Source: Bin80 sp965116685
GTDB taxonomy: Bacteria; Bacteroidota; Rhodothermia; Rhodothermales; Bin80
Direction: 5' to 3'
DNA: 64,000 bases
Assembly (NCBI GenBank): GCA_965116685.1
Contig: OZ220707.1
Coordinates: 1,860,001 to 1,924,000, forward strand
The notes under the pieces were generated by a model. The model saw nothing but the letters and a program-made list of their open reading frames with translations. It did no database searches and had not been told where the DNA came from. Every line of letters starts with the position of its first letter. Within the stretch, counting starts at the first letter, position 1. Positions 9,520 to 18,539 of this stretch are shown in pieces. The position numbers were made by a program, and so were the translations under genes.

Positions 9520-11488
9520 GTGCTGGGCAGAAAATACCAAAAATGGCCAATAATCTTTGATTCAAGGTCTATGGAGTAGTTTTCGAGAATCGTTTTGGTT
9601 GCGAATTTTTAGGATTCAGGTAATTTCTGGGGGGATTTGGGGAGATTACAGGGGATCTGGTCCCCTAAGGCAGAATTCTTCGCATCTTTTAGGGGGCAAA
9701 AGGTTAACCCTGTTTGGACTTGGGCGTTGAATCTTCAACCATTTCTCTTTTTCACATGCGTAAGGTTTTTCAAGCTCAAATGACGATTGGCACCGTTCCC
9801 ATTGAGGAGATTGAGCTGGATCTCAAGAGTCGGGACGATGTGATTGCCTATCTGTATGGGGTCCAACAGATCTTCAAGAATCCTCGGACCCGTAAACAGC
9901 TTTTTGATCTGATGGACTCCGGCTATAATCCTGGGGTCCGCAAGGATCGTGGACGTCCGGGGATGGACCTGTGGAGGATCGTGGTATTGGCGGGCTTGCG
10001 TCAAGCGATCCACTGTGACTATGATCGTCTGGCGGTATTGGCCAATGGGTTAAAGTCCCTTCGCCAGATGATGGGACACAGCGATGCTGACGACACGCAG
10101 TACAACCGTCAGACCATCCAGGATAATGTGTCGGGCCTGTCTCCGGAGCTTCTTGGGCAGATAAATGCTCTGGTGGTGAAACAGGGGCACCAAGCCGTAG
10201 GGCACACCGAGGGAGAACTGTTGAAAACACGAGGAGACTCCAAAGTCGTCAAGACGAATGTTGAGTTTCCCACGGATGTGCGTCTGATGTGGGATACGAT
10301 TCGGTGTATGATCCGCAAGTGTGTACGGGTATCGAAGCAGTCGGGGCTTAGGGGCTGGCGGCAACATGCCTATCTTCAGCGAGAGACGTACAAATTATTT
10401 CAATCCATCCGCACGGCTCGGCAGTACAAATCCAACCACGAGGGGGTAGAAGCATACCTGGCGTACTGTTGCAAGATTCGGGAGAAAGCGGAACAACTGC
10501 TTCGCGATTTGGATGCATTTCTTACGTCGCCCATGGATCAGAACCATGTGGGTCAACCTTCTGGCTTGGATGCAAAACAGCTGGCTCAGCTGCAGAGTGC
10601 AAAGGTTCGGATCGTGGAATTGGTCGCCTATGCGGCGAAATTTGCAGACCAAATTGATCGTCGCATTCTGCGGGGAGAAACGATTCCTTCCGAGGAGAAG
10701 GTGATGTCTATTTTCAAACCGCATACGTGTTGGATCAAGAAAGGCAAAGTCGGCGTCGTATGCGAGTTAGGGGTTCCGGTTGCGATGATCGAGGATGAGC
10801 ATCAATTTGTCTTGGGATACGAAATTATATGGACCGGGACGGACAAGGATGTGGCCGTATCCTTGATTAAATCGACGCAGGCGATCTACCCAGACGCTCG
10901 GAGTTGTTCGTTGGATCGGGGGTTTTACAGTCCAGAAACGTTTGACGAATTGGATCAGTTGTTAGAGGTCAACGCAACGCTGAAGAAGGGGCGCTGTACG
11001 AAAGAGGAGCAGGAACGTCAGGCAACGGACTCGTTCAAACAAGGACGCAAAGGACATTCGGCAGTGGAATCTGCACTGAATAATTTAGGCCAACGAGGAT
11101 GGGATGTGGTACGTGAAGTGAGCCCAGAGAGCTTTGAGCGGGTTGTAGCTACCGCCGTCCTGGCGGCCAATCTCCACCGGTTGGGACGTCTGGTTCTCAG
11201 CCAAGAACTGAAACGTGCCAAACGCCGACGGCGTGCAGCGTAGGAGATCTCTGAAGTCGAGTCAAGATATGACCGCGCGTTCGACGCGGATGGCAGAGGT
11301 ACGTTCAGACTGCACGAAATCTACGGATATAGCATTGCAACACGACAAGAACAAAGCCAAAAACGGACGCGAAAGGGACCGAATGGACACGGGGCCTCCA
11401 AAGTTCGTCATGTCGAGGGGAAAATTGAGGAAACCTCCCAATTTCTACTGAGTCGAAATTCAAAAAACAGCTATTTTCTGCCAAGCAC
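9520..11488 (+). mobile_element. ISNCY-type insertion sequence, copy 2 (1969 bp)
   Basis: Ends are GTGCTGGGCAGAAAATA and its imperfect inverted copy TATTTTCTGCCAAGCAC. The flanking direct repeat CAACTA lies at 9514-9519 and 11489-11494, a perfect 6-bp target duplication. The element sits between the convergent receptor gene and accC. Bases 11244-11488 after the transposase hold only the right end. Confidence 0.93.
9756..11243 (+). CDS. ISNCY-type transposase, copy 2
   Basis: About 495 residues from ATG 9756 (MRKVFQAQMTIG). An upstream TTG at 9714 is open but adds only 14 residues. It shows the same family blocks as copy 1: ELDLKSRDDV, GRPGMDLWRIVVLAGLRQAI, KTRGDSKVVKTNVEFPTD, FKPHTCWIKKGKVG, ELGVPVAMIEDEHQFVLGY, CSLDRGFYSPE and GHSAVESALNNL. 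The tail is basic (KRAKRRRRAA). The reading frame is complete and both IS ends are present with a perfect target duplication, so this is the best candidate for a still mobile member. Confidence 0.92.
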   Translation: MRKVFQAQMTIGTVPIEEIELDLKSRDDVIAYLYGVQQIFKNPRTRKQLFDLMDSGYNPGVRKDRGRPGMDLWRIVVLAGLRQAIHCDYDRLAVLANGLKSLRQMMGHSDADDTQYNRQTIQDNVSGLSPELLGQINALVVKQGHQAVGHTEGELLKTRGDSKVVKTNVEFPTDVRLMWDTIRCMIRKCVRVSKQSGLRGWRQHAYLQRETYKLFQSIRTARQYKSNHEGVEAYLAYCCKIREKAEQLLRDLDAFLTSPMDQNHVGQPSGLDAKQLAQLQSAKVRIVELVAYAAKFADQIDRRILRGETIPSEEKVMSIFKPHTCWIKKGKVGVVCELGVPVAMIEDEHQFVLGYEIIWTGTDKDVAVSLIKSTQAIYPDARSCSLDRGFYSPETFDELDQLLEVNATLKKGRCTKEEQERQATDSFKQGRKGHSAVESALNNLGQRGWDVVREVSPESFERVVATAVLAANLHRLGRLVLSQELKRAKRRRRAA

Positions 11489-11544
11489 CAACTATTCGGC
11501 ATTCACTGCCGCCTGCCAACGAGTACGTGATAAATTGGGGGAAC

Positions 11545-13008
11545 TCAGGTATTTCTGCGATTGCGCCAGGTGGTGGTCCGTGAATCCGAGGGCCGGGATT
11601 TCTGCAGTAAGACGGTTGCCACAGCGGCGGCTTTCGTTGGCACGTCGGCCTGCTCTGTCAGAAGTTCCGGGTGCTCATCCACGAAATGAGTACTGAGACG
11701 AGTTTCCTGCCATGCTGCACTTTGCATAACACGGCGGCAGAATTGGCGCGTTGTTTTTACTCCTGCAATCTGATAATCACTTAAAGCACCGATCATTCTC
11801 TGTGTTGCTTCCTCACGCGTACGACCCCACGTAGTCACTTTTGAGATCATTGGATCGTAATAGATTGGCACCTCGCCGCTGACCTCCAGACCGCTATCCA
11901 CCCGGACCCCAACCCCTGTCGGAACCTGATGAAACGTAATCCTGCCCGGATTCGGTAAAAAGTTGGATTCTGGATCCTCTGCATAAATGCGACACTCTAC
12001 CGCGTGCCCATGAATCTCTATTTCCTTTTGTTCGTACGGCAGAGGTGCCCCTTCTGCGATCCTGATTTGCTCGGCAACAAGATCCAATCCAGTGATGTAC
12101 TCGGTGACCGGGTGCTCCACTTGAAGGCGCGTATTCATTTCCATAAAGTAGAAGTTATTGTCCTGATCAAGTAAAAATTCAATGGTCCCCGCACCAACAT
12201 ACTTGCATGCCTGTGCGGCGCGGATCGCCGCTGCCCCCATGCAGGCTCTCAACTCTGCAGTCATGTCTGCACAGGGGGCTTCCTCAATGACTTTCTGGTG
12301 GCGTCGTTGTATGGAGCACTCGCGTTCAAACAGATGGATACATTTGCCGTATGCATCTGCAAGGATCTGAAATTCTACGTGCCGTGGATTTTCCAAATAC
12401 TTCTCAATAAAGATGCGGGCATCCCCAAAGGCAGAACCTGCTTCCCCCTGTGCCCGGTCAAGCGCCTGCTCCATTTCCTGGGCGCTGTTCACCTTGCGCA
12501 TCCCTTTGCCGCCACCTCCTGCCGCTGCTTTTGCGAGCACCGGATATCCAATTTGGTCCGCAATGGCTAGTGCTTCGTCAACATGGGTGACCGCTCCTGC
12601 GGTTCCTGGAACCACCGGTACATCATGTGCCTGCATGACCTTTCTGGCCAACATCTTGTCTCCCATGTCACTGATCGCCTGCGCGGAAGGGCCAATGAAC
12701 ACAACCCCCTGTTCTGCACACGCCTTCGCAAGTTCAGCCCGCTCAGACAAGAACCCATAACCTGGATGAACCGCGTCTGCCCCACTTTCTTTGATCGCAT
12801 CCATAATCCGGCTCAGATTCAAGTAAGATTCTACCGATGGGGCAGGGCCCACACAATAGGCCTCGTCTGCATAGACCACATGGGCACTTCTGCGATCAAT
12901 CTCACTGTAGATTGCAACCGAACGTATCCCCAGCACTTTACAGGTGCGCATGATCCGCAGCGCAATCTCTCCTCGATTCGCAATCAGTATCTTTGAAGTC
13001 TTCTTCAT
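11545..13008 (-). CDS. accC: Acetyl/propionyl-CoA carboxylase biotin carboxylase subunit
   Basis: The 487-residue protein carries out ATP-dependent carboxylation of biotin on a carrier protein, the first half-reaction of acetyl-CoA or propionyl-CoA carboxylase, in the cytoplasm. Visible features are an N-terminal Rossmann-like domain (KILIANRGEIALRIMRT), an ATP-grasp domain with the glycine-rich KAAAGGGGKGMRKV loop near residue 165 and active-site EMNTRLQVEHPVTE near residue 295, and a C-terminal carboxylase domain (AVECRIYAEDP). The carrier and carboxyltransferase genes are not in the window. The last 16 or so residues look unnatural. A shift of one base near 11585 would give a tail ending TRWQAAVNAE with its stop exactly at the target duplication of the neighbouring IS, so a small 3' frameshift is possible. 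Confidence 0.93.
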   Translation of the reverse strand: MKKTSKILIANRGEIALRIMRTCKVLGIRSVAIYSEIDRRSAHVVYADEAYCVGPAPSVESYLNLSRIMDAIKESGADAVHPGYGFLSERAELAKACAEQGVVFIGPSAQAISDMGDKMLARKVMQAHDVPVVPGTAGAVTHVDEALAIADQIGYPVLAKAAAGGGGKGMRKVNSAQEMEQALDRAQGEAGSAFGDARIFIEKYLENPRHVEFQILADAYGKCIHLFERECSIQRRHQKVIEEAPCADMTAELRACMGAAAIRAAQACKYVGAGTIEFLLDQDNNFYFMEMNTRLQVEHPVTEYITGLDLVAEQIRIAEGAPLPYEQKEIEIHGHAVECRIYAEDPESNFLPNPGRITFHQVPTGVGVRVDSGLEVSGEVPIYYDPMISKVTTWGRTREEATQRMIGALSDYQIAGVKTTRQFCRRVMQSAAWQETRLSTHFVDEHPELLTEQADVPTKAAAVATVLLQKSRPSDSRTTTWRNRRNT

Positions 13009-13070
13009 TCGCTCTAACCGTGCTACTGAATATCGTGCATATCTGTTCTTGAACCATCCTGGAGTTGTTT

Positions 13071-13853
13071 ATGTCTCGTTTGACTACCGCTGATGACCTT
13101 TATGCCGTGATGGAAGTCGATCGCTTTGCTTCCGCAGAAGAGATAAAGGTTGCCTATCGACGACTTGCCCAACAACATCATCCCGATCGTAACCCAGGCG
13201 ATGATGAAGCGGAAGAGCGCTTTAAGCGGCTTCAGCAGGCCTACAGTATTCTCTCAGATCCTGCCCGGAGAAGGGCGTATGACCAACTTCGGATCACAAC
13301 GAAACCCGACCCCTCACCGGTATTCGTGGATGATTTTTTCTCCAGCATCGGTGAGTTTTTTGAAGAGCTCTTTGGGGGAGGCAGCAATGTCGTGCATATA
13401 TCGCTGGAACGTGCTCTTCGAGGTGGACCCGTTATGATTCGGGGCAAAGATGGATCTCTTACCCGGATTGTACTTCCCCGGGGAGTGAAGAATAAATTCC
13501 GGATCCGCACCTCTGATGACCCCACTGCACATGTTTTCACCTTCAAGGTGCGCCCACATCCCGTATTTACCCGAAAAGGAAGCACCCTGCAAATGAAGCT
13601 GCCTCTAAACGGACTGGAGGCGCTTTTGGGGTGTACACATACAATTACTGACCCCTATGGGGAGCCGATCACGATTGATGTTCCACCCAATTCAACCCCC
13701 GGAACCAGACTGCGACTCAAGGGATGCGGAGTTCAAACGGAGACAAAACGGACGGGAGATCTACTGGTTGACCTCCAGATCCTCCCCCTGAAGCCGTCAG
13801 ACCGCGAAACTCTTTACAACGCCGCACATGCGGCCGGGCTTATTGACCGGTAG
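13071..13853 (+). CDS. DnaJ-like co-chaperone (CbpA type)
   Basis: About 260 residues. Residues 9-72 are a J domain with the HPD motif (AQQHHPDRNPGDDEAEERFK) that stimulates DnaK ATPase. A short Phe/Gly linker (DDFFSSIGEFFEELFGGG) follows, then a C-terminal substrate-binding region (RPHPVFTRKGSTLQMKLPL, TPGTRLRLKGCGV). The zinc-finger domain of true DnaJ is absent, so this is a class II or CbpA-like protein. I choose ATG 13071, with GGAG six bases upstream, over the TTG at 13065. Divergent from accC; its 3' end overlaps that of the convergent MBL gene by 14 bases. Confidence 0.9.
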   Translation: MSRLTTADDLYAVMEVDRFASAEEIKVAYRRLAQQHHPDRNPGDDEAEERFKRLQQAYSILSDPARRRAYDQLRITTKPDPSPVFVDDFFSSIGEFFEELFGGGSNVVHISLERALRGGPVMIRGKDGSLTRIVLPRGVKNKFRIRTSDDPTAHVFTFKVRPHPVFTRKGSTLQMKLPLNGLEALLGCTHTITDPYGEPITIDVPPNSTPGTRLRLKGCGVQTETKRTGDLLVDLQILPLKPSDRETLYNAAHAAGLIDR

Positions 13854-14787
13854 TTTCGGTCAGTGAAGTATATACATGCCCGACAAATACATCCGGCTCT
13901 AATACTCCACCTACCCAGTCCGCATCTATGGAGGCGGTGGGCTTCGCAGCGATGGCCTCCTCCTGAGATTTCCCCTCTTGGATCAGAGCCGACACGGCAT
14001 TGCGGACGGTCACCAACATATCCCGGTACGCCTCCAGCTCGGATTGATTGGACAGCGGTCCATGTCCGGGGATGATCTTCGTGCTTTCATTGGAGCGTGC
14101 AAGCACCTCTTCCGCAACTGCAATCACTCCATCCACAGAGCCTCCACTATCCACATCAATGAATGGGTACATCCCGTTGAAGTAGGTGTCCCCCATATGG
14201 ATCACATTCCCCTTCAGGAAATGTACAATCGCATCGCCATCCGTGTGTGCATCCGGCGCATGGAAGATCTCTATCGTGTCTCCATTCCAGTAAAAGGTCA
14301 TCTCTTCGGTAAACGTGACAACGGGAAGGGCTTCTTTGGGGGCGGCAGGTACTTTTCGCCCGAACGCACCGAGAACCTGATCCACACTCAGGCGCGCCCG
14401 AACATTTTCGTGTGCCACAATAATGGCACCCTGTTTGCCCAGGTTTTCATTTCCTCCCACATGATCACCGTGCCAATGCGTGTTGAGGACAAACTGAACC
14501 GATTGATCCGTGCGTGTTGCGATTGCTGCCAGGATTTTCTCGGTCAGAGGAGCGAACTGATCATCAATCATGAAGGTCGCATCCTCTCCGTAGGACACTC
14601 CAATATTCCCCCCTTGACCAACTAACATCAAGATGCCGGGGGCGGCTTCCTGAATTTCAATTTCAATCGCATCAAATTCCTCCTGGGCAATTGCCCCGGG
14701 AGTGAGAAAGTTTAACACTGACATAAGCATGCAGATAATAATGACTTGATAAACAGTTGTGTTGGTGAAAAAGGTTGTGTTATTCAT
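13840..14787 (-). CDS. Secreted metallo-beta-lactamase-fold hydrolase
   Basis: About 315 residues with a signal peptide (MNNTTFF to about PGAIAQ), so periplasmic or exported. The MBL fold is shown by NTHWHGDHVGG (HxHxDH zinc motif), APDAHTDGDAIVHF with later metal ligands, HMGDTYFNG, and a terminal IIPGHGPLSN. It resembles secreted MBL hydrolases of unknown substrate rather than a proven beta-lactamase. Start ATG 14787 is chosen because ATGAATAA overlaps the stop of the ferritin gene, implying translational coupling. The longer frame to 14856 would read through the ferritin gene. Confidence 0.85.
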   Translation of the reverse strand: MNNTTFFTNTTVYQVIIICMLMSVLNFLTPGAIAQEEFDAIEIEIQEAAPGILMLVGQGGNIGVSYGEDATFMIDDQFAPLTEKILAAIATRTDQSVQFVLNTHWHGDHVGGNENLGKQGAIIVAHENVRARLSVDQVLGAFGRKVPAAPKEALPVVTFTEEMTFYWNGDTIEIFHAPDAHTDGDAIVHFLKGNVIHMGDTYFNGMYPFIDVDSGGSVDGVIAVAEEVLARSNESTKIIPGHGPLSNQSELEAYRDMLVTVRNAVSALIQEGKSQEEAIAAKPTASIDADWVGGVLEPDVFVGHVYTSLTETTGQ

Positions 14788-15304
14788 CTTCTTCGTGGTC
14801 ATCGGAGCGCTGACCCAGTTCACGGTCCAGGAGAAAGAGCGCGGCTCCTGATTCACCGACCAGACGCAAATTCTCCATGATCTCCCGGGCAGATTCCTCT
14901 TCTTCCAACTGCTCCTCTATGAACCAGTGCAGAAGCGTCTGGGAGCCATAATCCTGGTCTTCCTGCGCCAAAGTATACAGCTGATTGATTCGAGCAGTAA
15001 TGTATTGTTCGTGCTCCAGCACTTGTGAAAAAATTTCGAGTGTTGTCCGCTCTGAATCAATGCTCGGCTTCTCCAACGCATGAAGCTCTACTTTTGCATC
15101 GCGCTGAAGCAGGAAATCGTACAACTTTAACCCATGTACTAACTCTTCTTCCCATTGCATCCGCAACCAGTGAGCAAAGCCCTTCAGGCTCCGGGACTCC
15201 ATTTCAGCAGCAAGTGCCAAGTACAGATAGGCAGAATCCAACTCTGCTTTAATTTGCTCATTCAGCGCAGCCTGCATTCGTTTGGACAACCCTTTTCTTG
15301 CCAT
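14780..15304 (-). CDS. ftnA: Ferritin (non-haem, FtnA-like)
   Basis: About 174 residues from ATG 15304 (MARKGLSKRMQAALNEQ), the usual length of bacterial ferritin. Iron-site residues are in the expected places: NEQIKAEL (Glu of helix A), WEEELVHG (Glu and His of helix B), EHEQYITARIN (helix C) and EEQLEEEESA (helix D). It oxidises Fe(II) and stores it as a mineral core in a 24-mer cage. The acidic tail DDHEEDE is a small extra. The frame is open upstream to 15412 but that extension has no ferritin character. Co-transcribed with the downstream MBL gene (overlapping stop/start). Confidence 0.92.
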   Translation of the reverse strand: MARKGLSKRMQAALNEQIKAELDSAYLYLALAAEMESRSLKGFAHWLRMQWEEELVHGLKLYDFLLQRDAKVELHALEKPSIDSERTTLEIFSQVLEHEQYITARINQLYTLAQEDQDYGSQTLLHWFIEEQLEEEESAREIMENLRLVGESGAALFLLDRELGQRSDDHEEDE

Positions 15305-15467
15305 GATTCCGATTGGATGATTCTTCTGCGTATACCACTCAAATCCGGCCCTGTTGCGCATCGTATCGAACATGATAATGTATGTGTGGTATACGGAATT
15401 ACTACGTTCCATCTCAATTCTCTGCCTCTGACTTTACGGCTACGACTCACTCAACCCTCATCAGTCG

Positions 15468-17042
15468 ATGTCAACAGCCGGGCATATCCTTTGGGCAGAC
15501 GATGAAATTGATCTGCTCCGATCCCACGTACTTTTTCTTGAAAATCGTGGCTACCAGGTTACGTGCGTAACCAATGGGGCGGACGCCGTTGAGGTGGTCG
15601 CCCAGGGTGATTTGGTTGACGTGGTCCTTCTGGATGAGCAGATGCCCGGTATGGATGGGCTGGAGACGCTGGCGGCCATCAAACAAAAACGCCCGGATCT
15701 CCCGGTCATCATGGTGACCAAGAGTGAGGAAGAGCACCTCATGGACGAGGCCCTCGGCGGACAGATCAGTGACTACCTGACCAAGCCCGTAAATCCCAGT
15801 CAGATCCTGCTTACCTGCAAGCGTCTCCTCGAACGGATTCAGTTGCGAAATGCGCGTGTATCTCAAGACTACATGCACCGCTTTAATGCAATTTCTGCAG
15901 CCCTCAACAGTTACACGAGCTTTCAGGAATGGATCAGCCTGTATCAGGAGCTAGTCCACTATGATCGCCAACTGGAGAGTGATGAAGGTGCACGTCAAGT
16001 TCTATCTGATCAGTACCGGGAAGCAAACCGGGTATTCGGCCGATACATTGAAGAGGTCTACCCTGATTGGATTGCGGCATATAATTCCCGCTCATCCGAT
16101 GAGCGTCCACGGCTCTGCCATGAAGTGATCCCGCACTGGGTCATCCCGCAACTCAATGCGGACCATCCCGTGATCTTCTTCGTGATTGACTGCATGCGGT
16201 ATGACCAGTGGCTGGAGTTTGAATCCCTGCTTCTGCCGCTCTTCTCAATCCAGACTGATTTCTCCATGGGGATCCTGCCAACCGCGACCCCCTACTCACG
16301 GAATGCGATTTTCAGTGGTCTTCTGCCTTATGAAATCCTCCGCCGGCATCCAACCCTTTGGCAGGGCGAAAACGGGGATGAACATAGCCGGAATCGACAT
16401 GAGGAAGCCTTACTCGCCACCTGCCTTGAGCGATTCAACCAGCGTCACGTTTCCATGCGATACCGAAAACTGATCGGCAAGGAAGATGGTCGTGCCTTCG
16501 CGCAGGATGTGAACCACTACCTACAGGCGGATCTGAATGCGATCGTCATCAACTTCGTGGATATCCTGGCCCACAGCAGGGCGGACTCGGATGTGATCCG
16601 GGAATTAGCTCCCGACGAACAAGCCTACCGAGCCCTGACTCGAACCTGGTTCAAACACTCTTGGTTGTACCAGTCCTTCCAGACGCTGTCCCGAAAGGAC
16701 TGTACGATCATTATCACGACCGACCACGGAGCAGTCCGGAGCCTGCATGGAACAAAAGTGCGCGGAGACCGCAACACGTCTACGGCTCTGCGATACAAAT
16801 TCGGACGTAACCTATGGGCAAACCCCCGCCATGCAATGATTGTTCGGGATCCAAAAGCCTTTGGCTTGCCTTCCGGTCGTTCTGGGGACTGTTATATCAT
16901 TGCGAAAGAAGACTATTACTTCGTCTATCCCACCAACTACCATCATTACCGAAATCTCTACAATGATTCCATGCAACACGGGGGCGCGTCCATGGAAGAG
17001 ATGATTCTCCCCGTGGTTACGCTGCGTCCCAGGAAGTCGTGA
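15468..17042 (+). CDS. porX: PorX-like response regulator with PglZ/alkaline phosphatase domain
   Basis: The 524-residue protein has an N-terminal CheY-like receiver (acidic pair at 11-12, phospho-acceptor Asp56 in VVLLDEQMPGMDG, Lys in YLTKPVNP). A helical linker follows, then a PglZ domain of the alkaline phosphatase superfamily with metal-site motifs FFVIDCMRYDQW, TATPYSRNAIFSG, FVDILAHSR and TTDHGAVRSLHG. In Porphyromonas the homologue PorX, with sensor PorY, controls type IX secretion, and its PglZ domain hydrolyses phosphodiesters. That role here is inferred from full-length architecture. The gene overlaps folC (TGATG). Confidence 0.92.
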   Translation: MSTAGHILWADDEIDLLRSHVLFLENRGYQVTCVTNGADAVEVVAQGDLVDVVLLDEQMPGMDGLETLAAIKQKRPDLPVIMVTKSEEEHLMDEALGGQISDYLTKPVNPSQILLTCKRLLERIQLRNARVSQDYMHRFNAISAALNSYTSFQEWISLYQELVHYDRQLESDEGARQVLSDQYREANRVFGRYIEEVYPDWIAAYNSRSSDERPRLCHEVIPHWVIPQLNADHPVIFFVIDCMRYDQWLEFESLLLPLFSIQTDFSMGILPTATPYSRNAIFSGLLPYEILRRHPTLWQGENGDEHSRNRHEEALLATCLERFNQRHVSMRYRKLIGKEDGRAFAQDVNHYLQADLNAIVINFVDILAHSRADSDVIRELAPDEQAYRALTRTWFKHSWLYQSFQTLSRKDCTIIITTDHGAVRSLHGTKVRGDRNTSTALRYKFGRNLWANPRHAMIVRDPKAFGLPSGRSGDCYIIAKEDYYFVYPTNYHHYRNLYNDSMQHGGASMEEMILPVVTLRPRKS

Positions 17043-18295
17043 TGTCGGCTGATTACGCGGCGCTGCTGCTGAACCTTCCGCGCTACTCCGAGCTCGGCAA
17101 CGCAGCAATGAAACCCGGCTTGCGTGGCGTTTCCCATCTCCTGGATGCGATGGGAAACCCGGAACGCGACTTTGCCAGCGTACATGTTGCCGGCACAAAC
17201 GGGAAGGGCTCCGTGGCCAGCATGATTGCAGCGATCGGGCAAGTTGCAGGATACCGCATTGGACTCTATACCTCCCCTCACTTGCTGCATCTGTCTGAGC
17301 GCATCCGCCTCAATGGATCCCCTGTGCCAGCGGACTGGATGCAGCATGCACTGGATCGTTACGGCTCTCTGTTTGATCGCCTGCAACCCAGCTTTTTTGA
17401 GGCAATGACCGCACTGGGGTTTCTCTTCTTTGCAGAATTCTCTGTGGATTTTGGCATCGTTGAAACCGGGCTCGGCGGTCGGCTTGACGCGACCAATATC
17501 CTGTGTCCAAAACTCTCGGTCATCACCCAAATTGACCTGGATCACACCCAGGTACTGGGAAACACACTTGCATCCATCACCCGCGAAAAAGCGGGAATCA
17601 TTAAGAAAAAAATCCCTGTCATTGCAGCAACGGGGCGCGATGCGACCCAGAAAATTATACAGACCATTGCCCACCGTCAACATGCCCCCTGGGTTGAGGC
17701 AGGCCAAGTGGCCGGGAATTGCCTTCAGACGCCCGCAGGTATATATAAGCTGTCCTCACAGGATCTTCGAACCGGACCACACCACGCCCAAAACGCTCTT
17801 TTGGCCGCGCGAAGTGCCGAACAACTTTTCCCGGAAACAAGGCAGGAACCGGGTCTGATCCAGAAAGGGATCTCCCATGTCCGTGAATTGACTGGGCTGC
17901 GGGCACGCCTTGAAATCCTCCGACAAACCCCATTGACGGTTTTAGACGTCGCTCACAATCCCGCAGCAGTTGCGGCAGCCCTCAACTATATGCCCTCTAC
18001 TGGAACCGTGCATCTTCTGTTTACGCTGATGAAGGACAAAGACCTTTCCGGCGTCATGCAGGTGCTGGGGGCGCGTCCATCACTCAAAGTATACGCGTGT
18101 GATCTTGCGCTTCGGCGGGCCCTCCCTGCAGCATGTCTGGCAACAACACTTCGCGCACACGCAATTGATCTCGCCGGCACGGGGTCCATTTCTGCGATGT
18201 GGCATCTTGCACAGGAACAGGCTTCCAATCAAGATTCCATTCTTGTTTGCGGTTCGCACATGCTCGCTGAGGCGTTTCTGCGATCGTATTTGTGA
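17042..18295 (+). CDS. folC: Bifunctional folylpolyglutamate synthase / dihydrofolate synthase
   Basis: About 417 residues. The Mur-ligase-type ATP-binding loop HVAGTNGKGSVASMIA is at about 47-62, the TSPHLLHLSERIRLNG block follows, then the FGIVETGLGGRLDATNI block, QIDLDHTQVLG, and a C-terminal ligase domain with VLDVAHNPAAV. The enzyme adds glutamate to dihydropteroate and folates. ATG 17042 overlaps the stop of porX, so it should be translationally coupled; the GTG one codon upstream is a less likely start. Confidence 0.93.
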   Translation: MSADYAALLLNLPRYSELGNAAMKPGLRGVSHLLDAMGNPERDFASVHVAGTNGKGSVASMIAAIGQVAGYRIGLYTSPHLLHLSERIRLNGSPVPADWMQHALDRYGSLFDRLQPSFFEAMTALGFLFFAEFSVDFGIVETGLGGRLDATNILCPKLSVITQIDLDHTQVLGNTLASITREKAGIIKKKIPVIAATGRDATQKIIQTIAHRQHAPWVEAGQVAGNCLQTPAGIYKLSSQDLRTGPHHAQNALLAARSAEQLFPETRQEPGLIQKGISHVRELTGLRARLEILRQTPLTVLDVAHNPAAVAAALNYMPSTGTVHLLFTLMKDKDLSGVMQVLGARPSLKVYACDLALRRALPAACLATTLRAHAIDLAGTGSISAMWHLAQEQASNQDSILVCGSHMLAEAFLRSYL

Positions 18296-18539
18296 ATCAT
18301 TCGGATTTTTATTACCTTTTCACAGGTTTGGCAACCAATTGTGTCTGTTCTACGTATCAGGCACCCAATCCTACTTGCACGACTCTAGCATTATCGTAGC
18401 AGCACTTCGTTGCTGCCCTTACTCTCAGCCTATCTACGCTCACCTACTTCAATGAGGTTTCCGCTCCCTGCGGAGATCATTCTTAGCCTGCCACACAGAA
18501 CATAGCTTCTCTGCTGGCTTATGCTTACCCACAATTTCG
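18296..18539 (+). other. Long leader of rho with a hairpin
   Basis: 244 bp separate folC from rho. Around 18399-18416 GCAGCA and TGCTGC face each other across a short loop. The rest is C-rich and G-poor on the sense strand, the composition of Rho-utilisation sites. rho leaders are commonly autoregulated by Rho itself; that this one is, is inference. Confidence 0.4.

Noticed and set aside
14788..14856. N-terminal extension of the MBL hydrolase
   Set aside because: It overlaps the ferritin gene in another frame and precedes a good signal peptide start at 14787.
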